Positions 1 to 13,800 of a DNA stretch of 64,000 nt are shown piece after piece. Each line of letters opens with the position of its first letter. Positions within the stretch are counted from its first letter, which is position 1. The notes below the pieces were generated by a model, which was given only the letters and a program-made list of their open reading frames with translations, did no database searches and had not been told where the DNA came from. The DNA comes from Hydractinia symbiolongicarpus (taxonomy: Eukaryota > Cnidaria > Hydrozoa > Anthoathecata > Hydractiniidae): assembly GCF_029227915.1 (NCBI RefSeq), contig NC_079875.1, forward strand, positions 23,181,001-23,245,000, given 5' to 3'. The translations under genes and the position numbers were made by a program.

Positions 1-783
1 TTCACAATGTTACCAGTCCTCCTTGTATTCAACCTACAAGGTTAAACGTTTTAACGAGTAATTAGCTATTAGCTGGTGTTTATATGAAAGGTTTAGAATA
101 CGCGTAGAACATTATCAATCGCGCATAAAGTTGGACGAGTCTTGTTTCTGTCGCTTCTGAATATCTTCATTCTTTTTTTGTTCTTTCTTTGTTTTCGGTC
201 CGTATTTCATGTTGACATAACAAAAAGTTGACATGGAAATAATAATAAAAAACCGTGACGCTATGACAAATGTTAGGAAACAATCTCTCCCAATAACTTG
301 TTTGATTTAAAAATATTGTTTTGGGGAGGAATAATATTATTTAGGTTGTTAGAAGTACGAAGGAATGTATTGTTCGTTTATTTGTTTTTTTAAGGACGCC
401 TAAAATATTGTCCAAAGTTATTTCATTTTCTTATGGTATATATTCGCTTTACAGAGTGGGCGGTGAGTAAGGACACCTATAATTCACTGTAGCGACGATG
501 TTACGAACAATTTGAAATTTTGAATTAGGAGAATCTATCGTTACGTGTCTCAAAAAGTTTTTTCGTAGTTGTAATATTTTACTTACAAGTTCATTCTCTC
601 TTTTTTTATATGTTTAATTTTATATTCACTTCTGATCTGCAACATGTACATTTATAAATAACATAAATTTATACAAGGTCGACTGTTAAAAACCACTGTT
701 AGAAATTTTAAGATTATTCTTGAAATAAGATTATAGAATAAAACAACAAGCGACAAAGTACTTGGGTGTTTTTGAAGAGCAAG
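1..783. other. Upstream region of the thrombospondin gene
   Basis: No coding sequence is seen here. The stretch is AT-rich and precedes the ATG at 784, so it should contain the promoter and 5' UTR of the thrombospondin gene. No unambiguous TATA box or transcription start could be fixed by eye. Confidence 0.4.
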
Positions 784-3700
784 ATGAGTATGGATAAAGT
801 TATCCTATTGGTTGGGTTGTTCGCTGTATCTAATATTTTCTGTTACGGTAAGTGTTCCTGTATGTATTAATGTTTATTTTTCTTTATGCCTTTGGCGCAT
901 GTTTATGTTGACATGTTATATCAACGTACATCAAACGGGTTTATTGTTTGTTTACAAGACATCGAATATGTAAAACGCTTGCAAAAAAGCGTCTCTTTTT
1001 GATACCTATTACTTTCAAATTTGGGTTGATTGCCAATAGTGATTTTATTCAAATGAATAGAATTAATTTATTATTTTGAAGTCGCTTTTACATTAATTTG
1101 GGAATTTTAAACGACCAAAAATCTTGATTAGTCGCACCAACTTTATTGTCGAACTGGGAGTCGTCCCGGTTTAATGTTGTTTAACAAGCTAAAAGCATTT
1201 TGCATGCATGAAATTGAAAGCACTTTTAATTTGACAATTATGTCTGCAAATTTGGACAAAAGCTCCATTCTCTTCAAAACACAATGTTTTTTTATACCCA
1301 GCCGGTACAACAACAACATCCGTTAACGAAGAGCGGGAATGATTTATGAAGGACACAGTATTTCATAGCTAACGTTTGTTCGTGTCTTCTATATTTTCTT
1401 TTCTCATATAATGCGATGTTGTATATTTGTGTATATATTGTTTGTGTTTGTTCTGTGTTTAAAAGGAGATTAGTAAAACATGCGTATGATTATATCACCT
1501 TTAATCTTATCTCGAGCAGTCGGCGAGTAGTGTTTTTTGATACACCGCATAACTTACATTAGAGAAAAATCACCTACCCACGTGTGAAGTTAAGCGGCAC
1601 TTGTAAGAAATAAGATTAATTAAAATCGGCTTAAATAACGCCGTTTAATTTACCAAGAAAAGCCTCGTTAATCCTTTAGGTAAAACTTCTTGTTGGATGA
1701 CTAAACCGAAATTTAAATAAATATCGGTGGTTTTCCTTGTCAAAAACTTTGTCTTGCGAAATTTGTGCGGTAATTCAATGACGAGTGAAATGCATTGAAA
1801 ATGTTCAACCTTCAACATATAAGCGTTGTGATGAAATAATATATTTTTACAAAAACACTTAACACTACAATCTGCTGAAAATTTGACGTGAATGGCAGAA
1901 AATGTTCGTCAAATTTCTTGTCCTTTAATTGTTAGACGATCCACTGTTTAAACCTTCGACACCTTCATAAACACAGGTTAACTTTTTTTAAAAAATATAA
2001 CTGTGCCCTTCGCTTTAATTTAAAAAGTAAATCTCTAAAGGTGATCAGAGAATTGTGCCACCACAAACATCAAACTGCTGTATCAGATTAAAAATAACAT
2101 TGTAGATCCGTGTTATCCATAGCTTTAGTAATTGAAGCAAAATCCTGCGCATATGACTTGGCAGGTAATATCACACTTAACAATTTAAGAAAATAACTTT
2201 TTTTTCACTGCAATTGTATTGTCTTTTTGTACCTTGAACGCTCAAAAAGTACAGATAATTTTTCTTCATCTATTAATGTATACTTTTTGTAAACATTTCT
2301 CAGAAATAAAGGAGCTCATAAATAGTCGAAGCTTAAAAAACTATCAAATATAAAAAATATCAAATAAAGATTATGAAAAAGGAAACAACTGAAAGAGTTT
2401 TAGTGTTTACAGACATTTCACTCATCCGGAAACAAAGAGATCGCTTATGAAAGGAGAAACCAACATGACAGATTCAGTTCCGATTTAACATTTCTAAAAA
2501 AATTTTTTATATATTTCTTATAAAATTCTACTTTCTTCAATACGTTCAAGAAATAGCTTGGTTCTTATTATGTTATAAGAATTAATATATCAAGTGTTTC
2601 CCTCCTCAAATTTTGTTTGATTTTCTTTCTGAATGCTTGATAAAATACTTATTTCATGGTGTTATTTTCGTGAGATGTTAATTTTCCAAAAAAAAAAATA
2701 TAATGAAATAAACACACACCATTTTTTTTACCGTACGTTTTAAAATGGCTTCTGTTTCCGAACGCGTGGTGTCAGACTTCTCGTTTTTGCACCATTATAT
2801 TCAGCATAAATTAAATTCAAAAAGGTTCCCGGTTTTTTTTTTCTAATAACGTCGTTATCAAATTATTTGTTATTATATATAATCATTCAAAAAAATGCAT
2901 ATTTTTTTTTTTCTGTTGTCATAATTCGCTAATCAGTAACTTATACAAAAAAATCCGGGAACCTTTTGTGCATAATTTATTCAGCTTTCCATTACCGAAG
3001 ATTTCAATGAGCCAATAGGGAGCTTTTGGAAATAGAGACCACAAACGTAAATGTATGCGAAAATTTACTAACCAGATATTTGATTTTCGTAGGTGTTACG
3101 AAAATGTGTGAACTGAGTATGCAGAAAGATGATGGAAGTTTTTCTTTATGGTGAATATGATGCGTGCACGCGTTCAGAATTATTAATAGACAGAAGTCAG
3201 GGTTACAAAAGACAGCTCATATGCATACTCCTTAAGGCGGTGATACGCGATCCAATTAATCGAATTCGATTAATCGGATACCACCGCCTTTTGGTGAAAG
3301 TAAACTATCTAAAGAGTATCATCATGCATATATTTATACGGAAGTTTCATACCATGTATAATGTTTACAAAAAATATGCTCAACTCATTTTGTACAAATT
3401 TTCCCGAAGGTGTGAAGGATATAACACCTCTGAAAAGGCTTTTTCCAGAAAAAAGGGATGTTCCAAATATTTTCATGGAATATAAAATTGTCATTCGAAA
3501 GAGAATTTTTTTTCTTCTATATGTCATGAATTTTTTGCAAAAAACTTAAAAAACAAATTTGTTTCATTTACAGTAACCTTTAGCGTTTTCCTTGAGTAAG
3601 AAATTTTCACAAGCATCTCCTCTATTGCAGCTTTCAGTGTAGAAAATCAAACTATTCAAAGCGTGGTTTTATTACACTTGTGGAAGGGTAAATAATTTTC

Positions 3701-6700
3701 GTCATCAAAGAAAGATTTTCTCTTTGTTTTTATTTCCATTCCTTTGTCATAAAAAATATATGTTTTCTGTCATTAACATAATTTCCAAGTGTCCAAATAG
3801 TTGTGGTTATTCATCGCCTTGCCTCCTCTTAAAAACAATAAAAGAAATTGTCTTTTAGAAAAAAAATTTCTTTTTAAAATATTTTTCAAAAAATATTTGT
3901 GGATGTGAAATTTGGAACAGACAAAACATGCGACATAGTTCTGTTGACAGTTTCATGATCGCTTATGAGTCAGAAAGTTATTTTTAGAAAATGACGTGTG
4001 ATTTATTTACTTGTAAGAAATTAAAATTTTTTTTCAATTATTTGTTTATCATTTGTGTGTTGACATTGGGATTCAGGCAACATTTTTTTTTTTGACTTCT
4101 ACATGCAATATTCGTGTTAAAAATACAACCCAAACAGAACTTTCCCATGTCCGATTGACATAAAAAAATTATGTACTTCAATTTAATAACGTTGAATATT
4201 ATTTTAAAATCACAATATTAAAATTGTAATCAATTAAATTAGCATGCAATTCGGAATAATCTTCAACGGTTTTCTAAATTTCAGTAACCTTTTCCAACAC
4301 ATTTTTTTTGCCAACTGTCGTAGAGTCACAAGTTACTTCATTGCTTTGGTAAATGAGGGTGCGGATAATTTAAGCCCTCGTGTAATTTTTTGGTTGAGGT
4401 TTATTTAAATTGTCTGTGAACCCAACGTGGCAACACAAAGCATGTAGCTTGGTTAATGAGGTACTCATGTCGGGAAAATTGTTAGTTTGAAAAATCTCGT
4501 TGAAAGAATGAAAACAAATTGGAATACGATGATTTTATTGCAGTAAACTTAATTTTAATTCGCCGTTTGAGAGCGACCTTCTGTTCATGCCAGTCTTTTC
4601 CGAATAGAAATAGAACAGTTTGGGTATATTAACATAATATTATTAAAGGGTGTTATAACAGGTAAAAAAACAAACAACTTAGATTTAAATAACTTCAGGG
4701 TAAACCCCCATAAAAACAAACCATGCGCAGTTATAAAAGGATTATAAAAGAATATTCATTGTAACTAATTTCGCTCAAACGCGTTTCCGGAACTCTGAGG
4801 AGAACTAGAATTAGAATATAAAACCTCCTGGCAAGAGTGAAGGCTTCAGTAGGTGTAAACAATTTTATTGATTACAAACCATTTATTCCAAACTGATGCG
4901 GGGCTGTGTGCCAAGTTTCAAGAACAGCCTTTTTCATTTCTGGACCAATTTGGGCCCATCATGATGTCGCCATCGCGTTCGACATGAATTTTTGAACTTC
5001 TTCTTTTACTACACCGTTGAAATAATATGTAGTTGTTGACAGGGCAGAACTTATTGACAAATTTTTTCTTTAATCTAAGAACAGATTTCTTTCCAATTTT
5101 TTTTTGATGTCGACGGAGTAATATTGAATAACCTGTTTTACACAACACTTTTTGTCCGTTAAAAAAAAGAAAAAAACCCTCCAGCGCAATGTCCTTAAGC
5201 GCTCTGGGGAGGAATGTCAGCAAAACCCCAATAAAAGGGAAAACATGAAAGAGGATTGTTGCAGAATAAAGTATAGTATAGTAAGAAATAGCGAAGTATT
5301 TTTCATATTTGTTCATACTCATTGAAATTATGTGGGTTTTTTAGATCTTGTAATTTCTGTTTTAAGCAAATCCATAAACTGTTACAAGAAATAAAGTCAC
5401 ATTGTAAATAGTTCCTTGCTGATTATCAATAATTAAAACTAAAATCGATAGAATTGTATTACAACATTTATTTATTTTTGCCTTGTAGAAATTGATCTAT
5501 TGTCTGCGGTAAAAATTGATGACAGTTTATCTGGTGTTGAAAGTATAGATGGTCGATATAGAGCTTTCCAATTATTTGTAAGCAGCAACGAACTGTTGGC
5601 AGATCCTTTCATTACAAAAGAATTTGTGAATGAGGTGATTCGGCACAAAGAGTTTTTTGTTGTTGTAAACGTTCGAAATGATAAGCAGACAACGACCTCC
5701 TTAATTTCTGTTCAAACAAAGAGAGGCAAACACAAGTTCTTGGTATGGATGGATGTACGTGAAAGAAAAATTGGAATCAAATCACATTCATCGGATGGTA
5801 AAGGTCATGTTGTTTTTAAACATGTGCCAGTCAAGCAAGGGAAATGGCACCATATTATTCTACACTTCCAAAAGTTTGATACAAATGCACCAACTGTTGA
5901 CTTGTATATTGATTGTGAGTTCATTGAACAGCAGAAGTTTTCGATGTCATTGAAATTCTCCTTAATCGAAGATGGACTGATTTCAGAGTTGAGAATTGGC
6001 CAAATAAAAAACAAAATAGGAAAAGATGCAATGAAATTTTTAGTAAGTTTTTTATACGCATATTTAGTACTTAAAGTAATTTGAATTGGTTAAATTGCAT
6101 GTTTTTATTTTATTGTGATTAAGGAGATCTGTACCTGATTTTTATATTCTAACAAGTCATATATGAACTGCAAACTAAATTTTATTCCATCACGTTTTTT
6201 CGAAAGAGCTGCCTCTATAAACATGCTGCATGAGAAACTGGTGGAAGCTGTAAAAGGTTAATTTATAATTCATATGCAATTTAGGGTGGCATTCAAGAAA
6301 TTAAAGTAGTTTTCAACCGAAAAATTGATTGGTATGTGAACAAGAAGCAATGCTTTTATGTTGAAATTGAAGCAACGTGTAAGTAACTACACATTTATAT
6401 CCCTATATCTACGAAATTATATTCAGTGCAGGAATTATTGCTCAAAAGTCATAAGAGTAAAAATTTCAGTTTTACAATTAGCTGATAATTAAAAGTTGAA
6501 AAAAACTCTTCACCATTTTAGCAATGAAGGCATATCAAGATCCAAATGCTGTCGCTTCATATGAAATGGAGCAACTTTCGCTTAACATGAAAAACGTCCA
6601 ATTTCAAATGGCAGAACAGGTTTGAAATCTTATAAGTTACATACGCAGGAAAAAAAGCATTTCAATCAATTTTATTTTTCTTTCTGCTGAAAATAAATTA

Positions 6701-9700
6701 CATCTTTTTCCTTTTTTTTTATTTCTAAAATATTTAGGTTAGGGAGATGGCCAAGATTACCCAGTGGTTAAACGAATGTGCAATTTGCAGCGCAACTGGA
6801 CCTGGTAAATTAAATGTCACCATATGTTCAGCAGACAAATGTTCTGCTGATGCAAAATGCAATGTACTCAGTGAAGCAAGGAAAACGTATAAATGTGAAG
6901 TAAGTTGAGTCATTTCAATTCCAGTGCCTATATATCCTATATACAAGTGGTGTTAAAATCCTAATTTAGAATGCTATATTGCTTTTTAGACAAATGTCGC
7001 TACTGTTTGTTGCTTGTTTGTTTTTATTGCAACCCGGCGTATGCCCCTCTTTTTAGTGCAAGAACGGATTTGCTGGAAATGGGGATCAATGTGGAAAAGA
7101 CAGTGACAGCGATGGCATCCCAGATGAAGAATTGCAATGTGAAGGAAAGGCATGCCGAAAGGTGATATTGCATTTTTTTTCAAATTTTCACTTTCTTTCA
7201 GTGGAATCCAACTTCAATTTGAAAATGCCTAAAGCTTAGTTTCCACTGAGGCGATGAGCTCTCATCGCTCATATAGTTTATCGTCCAAATTTCATCGCCC
7301 AACACTTATCGCCGATGTGTTCCCACTAGTTGTTTTTTTTTTTATTCACCTCGTCGACTTTTTGACATAATAAGAAATTGTTCTGCAAACATGGTTGCTA
7401 GCAAAACAAGAAGAAGATTGCTTCGAGCGTCATTTTTATGGTTTTAAGAAACAGAATTAAAAGAAAACAAAAAAAAGACGATTTTGGGTACGAGAAATCT
7501 TCAAGCATAGGAAAAACAAAGGTGATTATAATCAAATTCTGGCGGAGTTACGTGTTGCTGACAGAGAGTTTTAGGTTTTTAAAAAATGTCTCCCGAACAC
7601 TTTGACCAAAAGTTTTGCACTTTACGTGGTTTGGTGAAACATAAACAAATCACTTTAAATCCATAATGTGTGTCCTTTGTTAGGTGTTTTATCTTTTCCG
7701 ACAAAATGAAAAGATCAACAAATAGGGCGGCAGACCAAGGCGATGAATATCATCAGTTTCTTCATTCCAGTCCACGTGCAGAACGGTCCTTATAGAAAAA
7801 TTTGTAATACTTATCAAAATGCGAAAAAATGCAATTGCTTTGAAAATTTGTGACATAAAGCTATTAATACAGTTGCAGTTGGATTGGAAAGTTGATTAAT
7901 TTCAGTTGTAGCTGAATTGGAAAAAGGGGACAGTAACACTGTATTTAAAATTATGCTGTAGGATAATTGCAGGACTTTCCCAAATGCTGGTCAAGAGGAT
8001 GCTGACGGTGATGGATTGGGTAACGCTTGTGACAGTGACGATGACAATGATGGAATTATCGATGAAGATGTAAGTTTCTTAGGCATTATGAAGTTGAAAA
8101 TAAATTTCTCTTCTCAACGAAACTTTAAATTTCTCTAACAGGTATTTTCAATGTTGGTGTTATTGTATTTGAGGAATGAACGTTAGTCTTTCTGTCTATA
8201 TACACAAGTAGACTTACCTTCACAATTCTTCTAAAATACACCAAGAAATTGTGAAGTATTTGGTGTAATGTTTCAAATAAGACATTCACTTTTCTTATGT
8301 GACTTTTGCCATATCATCAAATTGCAGGATAACTGCCCAACAACAGCAAACGCTGATCAAGAAGACGCCGACGGTGATGGTGTTGGTGATAAATGCGATA
8401 ATTGCCCTAATAAAAAAAATAAAGATCAAATAGATACTAATAATGATAAAACTGGTGACGCCTGTAGCAAGGACAGTGACGCTGATGGTATTACTTTTAT
8501 CAATTTTGGTTTTAATTTTACTGTCAACTGTTGGTTGTAATACTTGGTAGAATTGGAATTATCACAACTTTGCTTACACAATCTTTTTTAGCAGGAGTTA
8601 CGTAAATTGAATACTAACCCAAATTACTGAAACTACAACCCAAGCCCTTTTTGTAATAATTTGCTACTTCGTTTCCCTTTTTTGTGAACGTGTCAGTAAC
8701 TTGTCTGGAAAAAATGATAAATGTAATCCAGCGAGAAAAATTCAAAAACTTTTTTGTTTATTTAGTACCGCAATTTTCTTCTTTCTCCCGGTCAATCACT
8801 GAAGTAGTGAACTGCTCAAAGAAAACTCAGAAAATCCTGAATATTAAATTGATTTTAAACTTGTAGGTATTCCGGACAAACAGGATAACTGCAGACTTGT
8901 GCCCAATCCCTTACAAGAAGATGTAGATTCAGATAATGTGGGGAACGCGTGTGATAATTGTAAAATGCAGTATAATCCTGACCAAGTGAGATTTTATCTT
9001 TGTTTTTAGCTTGCTATAGCTTTGTTACTGTTAATTTGAATTCTTGTTTCTGGAGATTTATCGATTGCATTTTTATTACTGTCACGGTTCTAAGAAAAGT
9101 ATTTTTTTAGGTAGACAAGGATTTCGATAAAATCGGAGATGCATGTGATACGGACAGCGATATGTAAGTTGTTCATATAATTACTATAGCTATTGAAATT
9201 TTATTATCACTTACTGAAGTCACACCTAAACAATAGTCAATTTATTGGTGGTATTTTTTAAACTCTTGAAATGAATTCTTCGTGTGGTTGAGAGAAACGT
9301 TTCAACTCTGATTTTCCTTTATGCACAATAGGATTTATTTTATTCAATTCCATTTCAGTGATAGGGATGGTATCCAGGACGATAAAGACAATTGTAAATA
9401 CGTACCAAATGCGAATCAGTTGGATCAAGATGGAGATGGAAAAGGTATGATAATTATCTCTGGCGTCATGGCCTTCGTTATTTCTGCTGTCTTTGTTTTT
9501 GGTTTCGTTTTGTGTTGTGATACGCCTTCGCGAACTTATTTTCTCTTCGGGTGGAACAGCCTTAACCAAAAAAATTGAAATAAGCGTATACTTGTTCAAA
9601 TCGCTTACGGTTTCTATGTATATGTTACTTTATAAAATTATGTTAGGAAACGCATGTGATGACGATGATGATAATGATGGAATTAAAGATGGCGTAGATA

Positions 9701-12700
9701 ACTGCAGACTGACATATAATCCAGACCAGAAAGACAGTGACGGTAAGTTTGGTGTCTTTCTGTCGTAATTTATTTAATAAGAAGACTGAAGTAGTTAACG
9801 AATGAGGGTAAAAATGCCCTTTACTTAGACCTGTAGTTGCAGACAAGCAATCAGCAGTAATTCGCTTAGACTCAGCATGATTGTTTTTATTTACAAAATG
9901 GTTTGGTATGGTTAATACTTCTTTGCATCCTTACATAAATGTCTGATACAGTCATGTATTTTCAGTTGTTTTTGTTGCCAATGTGATCACGATCTCTTGT
10001 TCTCGGTTAAGGTGATGGTGCCGGTGACAAATGTGACGAAAGCATCCATGGAGGTGGTATAACAGACGTGTGCCCAGATGATCCAGACATCTACAATACT
10101 AATTTCACAAAATACACTCATATCCGATTGGACCCTAAAGGAACCTCTCAAGTGGATCCAGAATGGGAAATCTTAGCCGAGGTATAATCTCAGTACAAAT
10201 GCATTCTTTTTCTCTCTTTTTATCTATTCATTATTTCACTTACTCACATATTCCATCTGTTTTTCTTATGACATGCATATTTTCATTTCGTCGACAGGGA
10301 GCTGAGATTAAACAGTGGCGAAACAGTGATCCTGGACTTGCCATCGGTAAACCTACTGTTTCATTATCATTTTATTAAATTCTAAAATTCCAAGAAAAAC
10401 CTTTCACCACTCTGTGCTGCGCCCCAGTTTGCCTTTTCATGTTTGAAACTTTAAACGTCTGCGCATAATTGTGGAAAAAACTTTATATGCGAAGTTTTTA
10501 AAAGGAAATGGAAATAAAAGTGGAATAGTTTTTGTAAAGATTTGACAGTGCTTTAATGATGTAAAACCAGTGATGCTGTCTGTCTTAAACTATATTCTGT
10601 GATAGGCAAACATGATTTACACACAGGAACTGTTCGTATAAAAGTAAGTTTACTGAATTAGCCAGGCTGACTTACTTAACCAGATGTTTACTCAGATGAC
10701 TAATGTGAAAGCACACTTAATTTAACAGAGTATCCGACCTTATTGCAATAAGGTTTTTTCATATATAAACACGCCAGCCCGTCTCAGTTGGATGAATTTG
10801 GAAAAAAACGCGTATGCACAATTGTCACAGTTGTCACATTGCGACAAAAACGCATGTGTAAATAAAATTCAGGAAAGTGAATTGAATAAAATAGAGAGAG
10901 TTGCTGCGTTCCTCATATGAACAGCCACTGTGTTTAAAACATGTAAAAGGGCGTGGTACTTTTGGAAGTTATTCAGGCTTACCTTTATCGTGCGAGAATT
11001 CTGTTGTTAAATGTGAGAAAAGTGATAGATTTTAACTTGCTACCTTATAATTTTATTCTTTCTTGTAAATGTAAGAAAAAATTTTTGTTGGATTTCTCGT
11101 GCTGCGCTTTATGTTCTTCTTGTAATTTTTTTTTTTCTTTCTATTTATTTTTATTTTTTGATTTTATTTTAAGGTGAAAAAAAGTTCGAAGGCGTGGATT
11201 TCTCCGGCACGTTTTATATCCACGACGATAAAGACGACGACTTTGCAGGATTTGTGTTCTCGTATCAAGACAGCAAGCGATTTTACACAGTCATGTGGAA
11301 AAAAGAAAAACAGACGTACTGGTTTGAGGAACCCTTTAAAGCTGTTGGCCATGCAGGCTTACAGCTAAAGGTGGGTCTTCTTTTTATTCACAAAAGGTTT
11401 TATGGAAATATGTTGTGTTTTTTTTAAATTGGTGGACACGAAACTTCCAAAAAGACTTTCAGAAGGTCGGAACTTTTTTGCCATTTATAATAGTTTATAA
11501 ATGTTCCTAATTTTTTGTTTGTAAACAACAAAAAGCAGTGTCGTATAAACAATTCCTTGATATTTTATCGATGTTTTGGATTAAAAAACTCATTTGAAGC
11601 CTGGAAGTCATGACACATGAAAACGATATGTACTCTTATAAAGAAAACGTGAAATAAATTACGAAGTTGAAAAGCCTTCCTCTTTACCCGAACAAATTAT
11701 AATCAGTTTCGTTTTCGAAACCAGACACGCAATACGATGATCAAAAACGATAAAAAAGCAGGTGCCATGAATGAAAACGACTGTCTTTTCTTTTATAGAT
11801 GGTGTCATCTAAAACTGGACCTGGTGAAGAAATGAGAAATGCTTTATGGAGCTCCAAAAGTGAACCAGGACAGGTGGAAACTCGTTTATTTTCATACGTC
11901 GGTGTTTGTTAGCGTTTTATGAAAAATAGGTTTTAAAATAGGGAAGACAAGCTTAAGACAATTTTTGACAGCTTTGATTTTTGTAACATGTGTTTTTTTC
12001 TCGTAGACGAGGGTGTTGTGGACTGACCCTACCATCAAAGGTTGGAAGCCCAGGACTGCTTACAAGTGGGAACTTACCCATCGACCAAAACTAGGAATAA
12101 TAAAGTACGTCGGGATATTTTTCTTCCCTTGTTTAACCTTTTTTATTCACTTTCGCTTGTAAGAAAAATTATAATTTGTGAGTGCTTACTTTCGCGAGGA
12201 AGAAGGCTTACAATGTACATTTGTTTTGCGATCGTGATGAAATTTTTTTTTTATTTTTAGTGTGAAAATCTTTGAAGGTAAACAAAAGATTGCTGATTCT
12301 GGTTACATCGCCAATGCTGAAATAAAGGGCGGTCAGTTAGGCGTGTTGGTGTTCTCACAAAAAGAAGTTGTGTTCTCCAACTTGAAATACAAATGCAATG
12401 GTATGTCTATCAGAACTTATTTTATAAGTTTAGGTATTGTACACTATTGGCAAAGGAAGAAAAGCTGGTGACATCAAATGTATTGACCACCCCTAGTATT
12501 GGCCACAGTTTAAAACTTAAGCAGACATGGAAAGGAAAATGTGTATTTATTTTTATCGATTAATAAACACTGTGATAATGGCTTCGCTAGAATGAAAAAC
12601 TATTTAAGGCAGCCATAGAATAGGTAACAAATAGTAGAACTTAATACTCCGTAACATAATCCACCAACAAAAACGTAACTTTGCCCGTGTACTTATTTAT

Positions 12701-13799
12701 AACAAAGCAACTCCTTGAGTGAACAATTAAATTTAATTACCCGTGACTTTTGCACAAAAGTGCTAAATAAAACAAAGGATTTTGCAAAAGCATAAAAACT
12801 GGATAAAAATAAACAGCCTAGCGAATGTGCTACTTTACTTTAGCTGTTTTTTAGCTTTGAGACGACGACTCATGAAAATTGCGGACCAGAAATTTTGGAG
12901 TACCATAACTTTAAATACCCCACATGTTTTTGAGAGCTGATTAAAGGTTAAAAAAGCGCGCCCTTGTAACGGATACGAACAATATCATATTTAATTTGCG
13001 TGTTACAGACACACAGAATTAGCATATTAAGGCTGAGTTCTTTTTAACGAAAATTGAGCGGTTGATCGAATGTTTTCTGTTAGGGATTGAGAATTTTTTT
13101 CATTTTCAATTTCGTCTTTCCGAGGCGGCGTAAATAAAATATAAAGAGACATGGCCTGTCGTAAATATCCTCGCATTCCTACTTCCTGCATCTTTAGCAC
13201 AAAGTCGCGATTTCATTTAAAATACGTGTATGATTGATATAGAAATCTTCTTTTTTAGAAAACACGCCAGAAGGGTTTAGCCCGAACGCAATCCAATAGA
13301 AGTCCAAGTTAGGCGAAACAAATAAATGTTGGACAATTAAATTTGAGGAAGAATATAAAAAAAAATTGTAGATACAGAGAATTGAACAATGCATCTTGTT
13401 GTTGTTGTTCTTAAAGAAAACGATATAACGTAAACAAATTGTTTATACTACGTATAAAGATATACAAAAATATACACGAATTCTTTACCTTGTTGTTGTT
13501 GCTGATTGTTCTTTTCTACAGCTTAGAAAATTAAAATGTTGATTCAACAAAATGTCCTGTTTTCAATACAGCTTTGATATAGTTTTCCATTACTAGTCGC
13601 TTCTACAATTTTTTAGTAGCTCGTATGAGACACTTTCTGAATTTTTGTAGAACTAACCTCGCGAAATAGGAGTAGTGACTTGTATAAATTTTCTAACATA
13701 TATCGAATTATATTATTATTTTATTTTATTTTTTTTATTTTTGAAAATTGACTTCTTCTCCTTTCCCCTTGTACAGAAACATCATGGTTTATTAAATAA
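784..13799 (+). CDS. thbs: Thrombospondin, pentamer type with a single EGF module
   Basis: Secreted, calcium-binding extracellular-matrix glycoprotein of 816 aa. Coding exons: 784-847, 5489-6042, 6285-6378, 6522-6619, 6738-6899, 7057-7161, 7962-8069, 8328-8487, 8867-8985, 9111-9163, 9359-9444, 9647-9742, 10012-10181, 10298-10346, 11174-11370, 11799-11873, 12007-12104, 12261-12400, 13777-13799. All borders are GT/AG and all phases join. Order: signal peptide (1-22); TSPN laminin-G-like domain (about 23-207); coiled coil (about 240-283) reading [18 protein letters not shown], very like the COMP/TSP-5 pentamer helix, with interchain cysteines C284 and C287; one six-cysteine EGF module (300-336); type 3 repeats rich in DxDxDG and DNC (337-590); C-terminal L-lectin domain (592-816) with WEIL, NSDPGLA, FSGTF, YQDS and KTGPGE motifs. 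NVT at 296 is a possible glycosylation site. Vertebrate pentameric TSPs have three or four EGF modules, so this form is reduced. No RGD is present. Intron 1 is 4.6 kb. The family call is very secure; the first exon rests on the signal peptide and phase. Confidence 0.95.
2799..2985. mobile_element. Short MITE with 7-bp target duplication
   Basis: The ends form an inverted repeat: ataaattaaattcaaaaagg followed by ttcccgg on the left mirrors ccgggaacctttt...ataattta on the right, over about 34 bases with a few mismatches. The element is flanked by direct ATTCAGC copies (2799-2805 and 2979-2985). At 187 bp it has no coding capacity. It is in intron 1 of the thrombospondin gene. Confidence 0.65.
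3233..3290. repeat. Near-perfect hairpin AAGGCGGTG...CACCGCCTT
   Basis: Two arms, AAGGCGGTG...ATCGAATT and AATTCGATTAATCGG...CCACCGCCTT, are nearly complementary around the central aatcgaattcgatt. It could be a decayed foldback element. No target duplication was identified. Confidence 0.45.
7237..7790 (+). mobile_element. PIF/Harbinger-like transposon relic in thrombospondin intron 6
   Basis: Within 7476-7665 the + strand translates to pieces [20 protein letters not shown] and MSPEHFD. These match the N-terminal pattern of PIF/Harbinger transposases (RxFWVRxI...G.Y..L..EL...RM....F). There is a TAG after DREF and a frame change before KKMSPEHF, and the catalytic region is absent, so it is a deletion relic. 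CGATGA/TCATCG motifs, including the foldback GCGATGAG-CT-CTCATCGC near 7250, mark the left side. The right border is uncertain. Confidence 0.55.
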
Positions 13800-13800
13800 A
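13795..13800 (+). terminator. Candidate polyadenylation signal overlapping the thrombospondin stop codon
   Basis: The hexamer AATAAA occupies 13795-13800 and contains the TAA stop (13797-13799). If used, the 3' UTR would be only about 20 nt. Another AATAAA lies at 14231-14236 and may be the main signal. Confidence 0.3.

Larger units (their letters stand above)
848..5488 (+). other. thbs: Thrombospondin intron 1
   Basis: The 4.6-kb intron lies between the signal-peptide exon (donor gtaagt at 848) and the TSPN exon (acceptor ag at 5487-5488). Its open frames (for example near 3129-3485 and 4918-5322) are low-complexity and show no recognisable motif. I regard them as chance. It contains the MITE at 2799-2985 and the hairpin at 3233-3290. 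Confidence 0.7.

Noticed and set aside
3129-5322. Open frames of 118 and 134 aa in thrombospondin intron 1
   Set aside because: Low-complexity translations with no family motif, no matching splice partners, and they lie inside a defined intron.
8268-8540. Open frame beginning MFQIRHSLF as a separate small gene
   Set aside because: Only its middle part is exon 8 of the thrombospondin gene; the ends are intron sequence read through.
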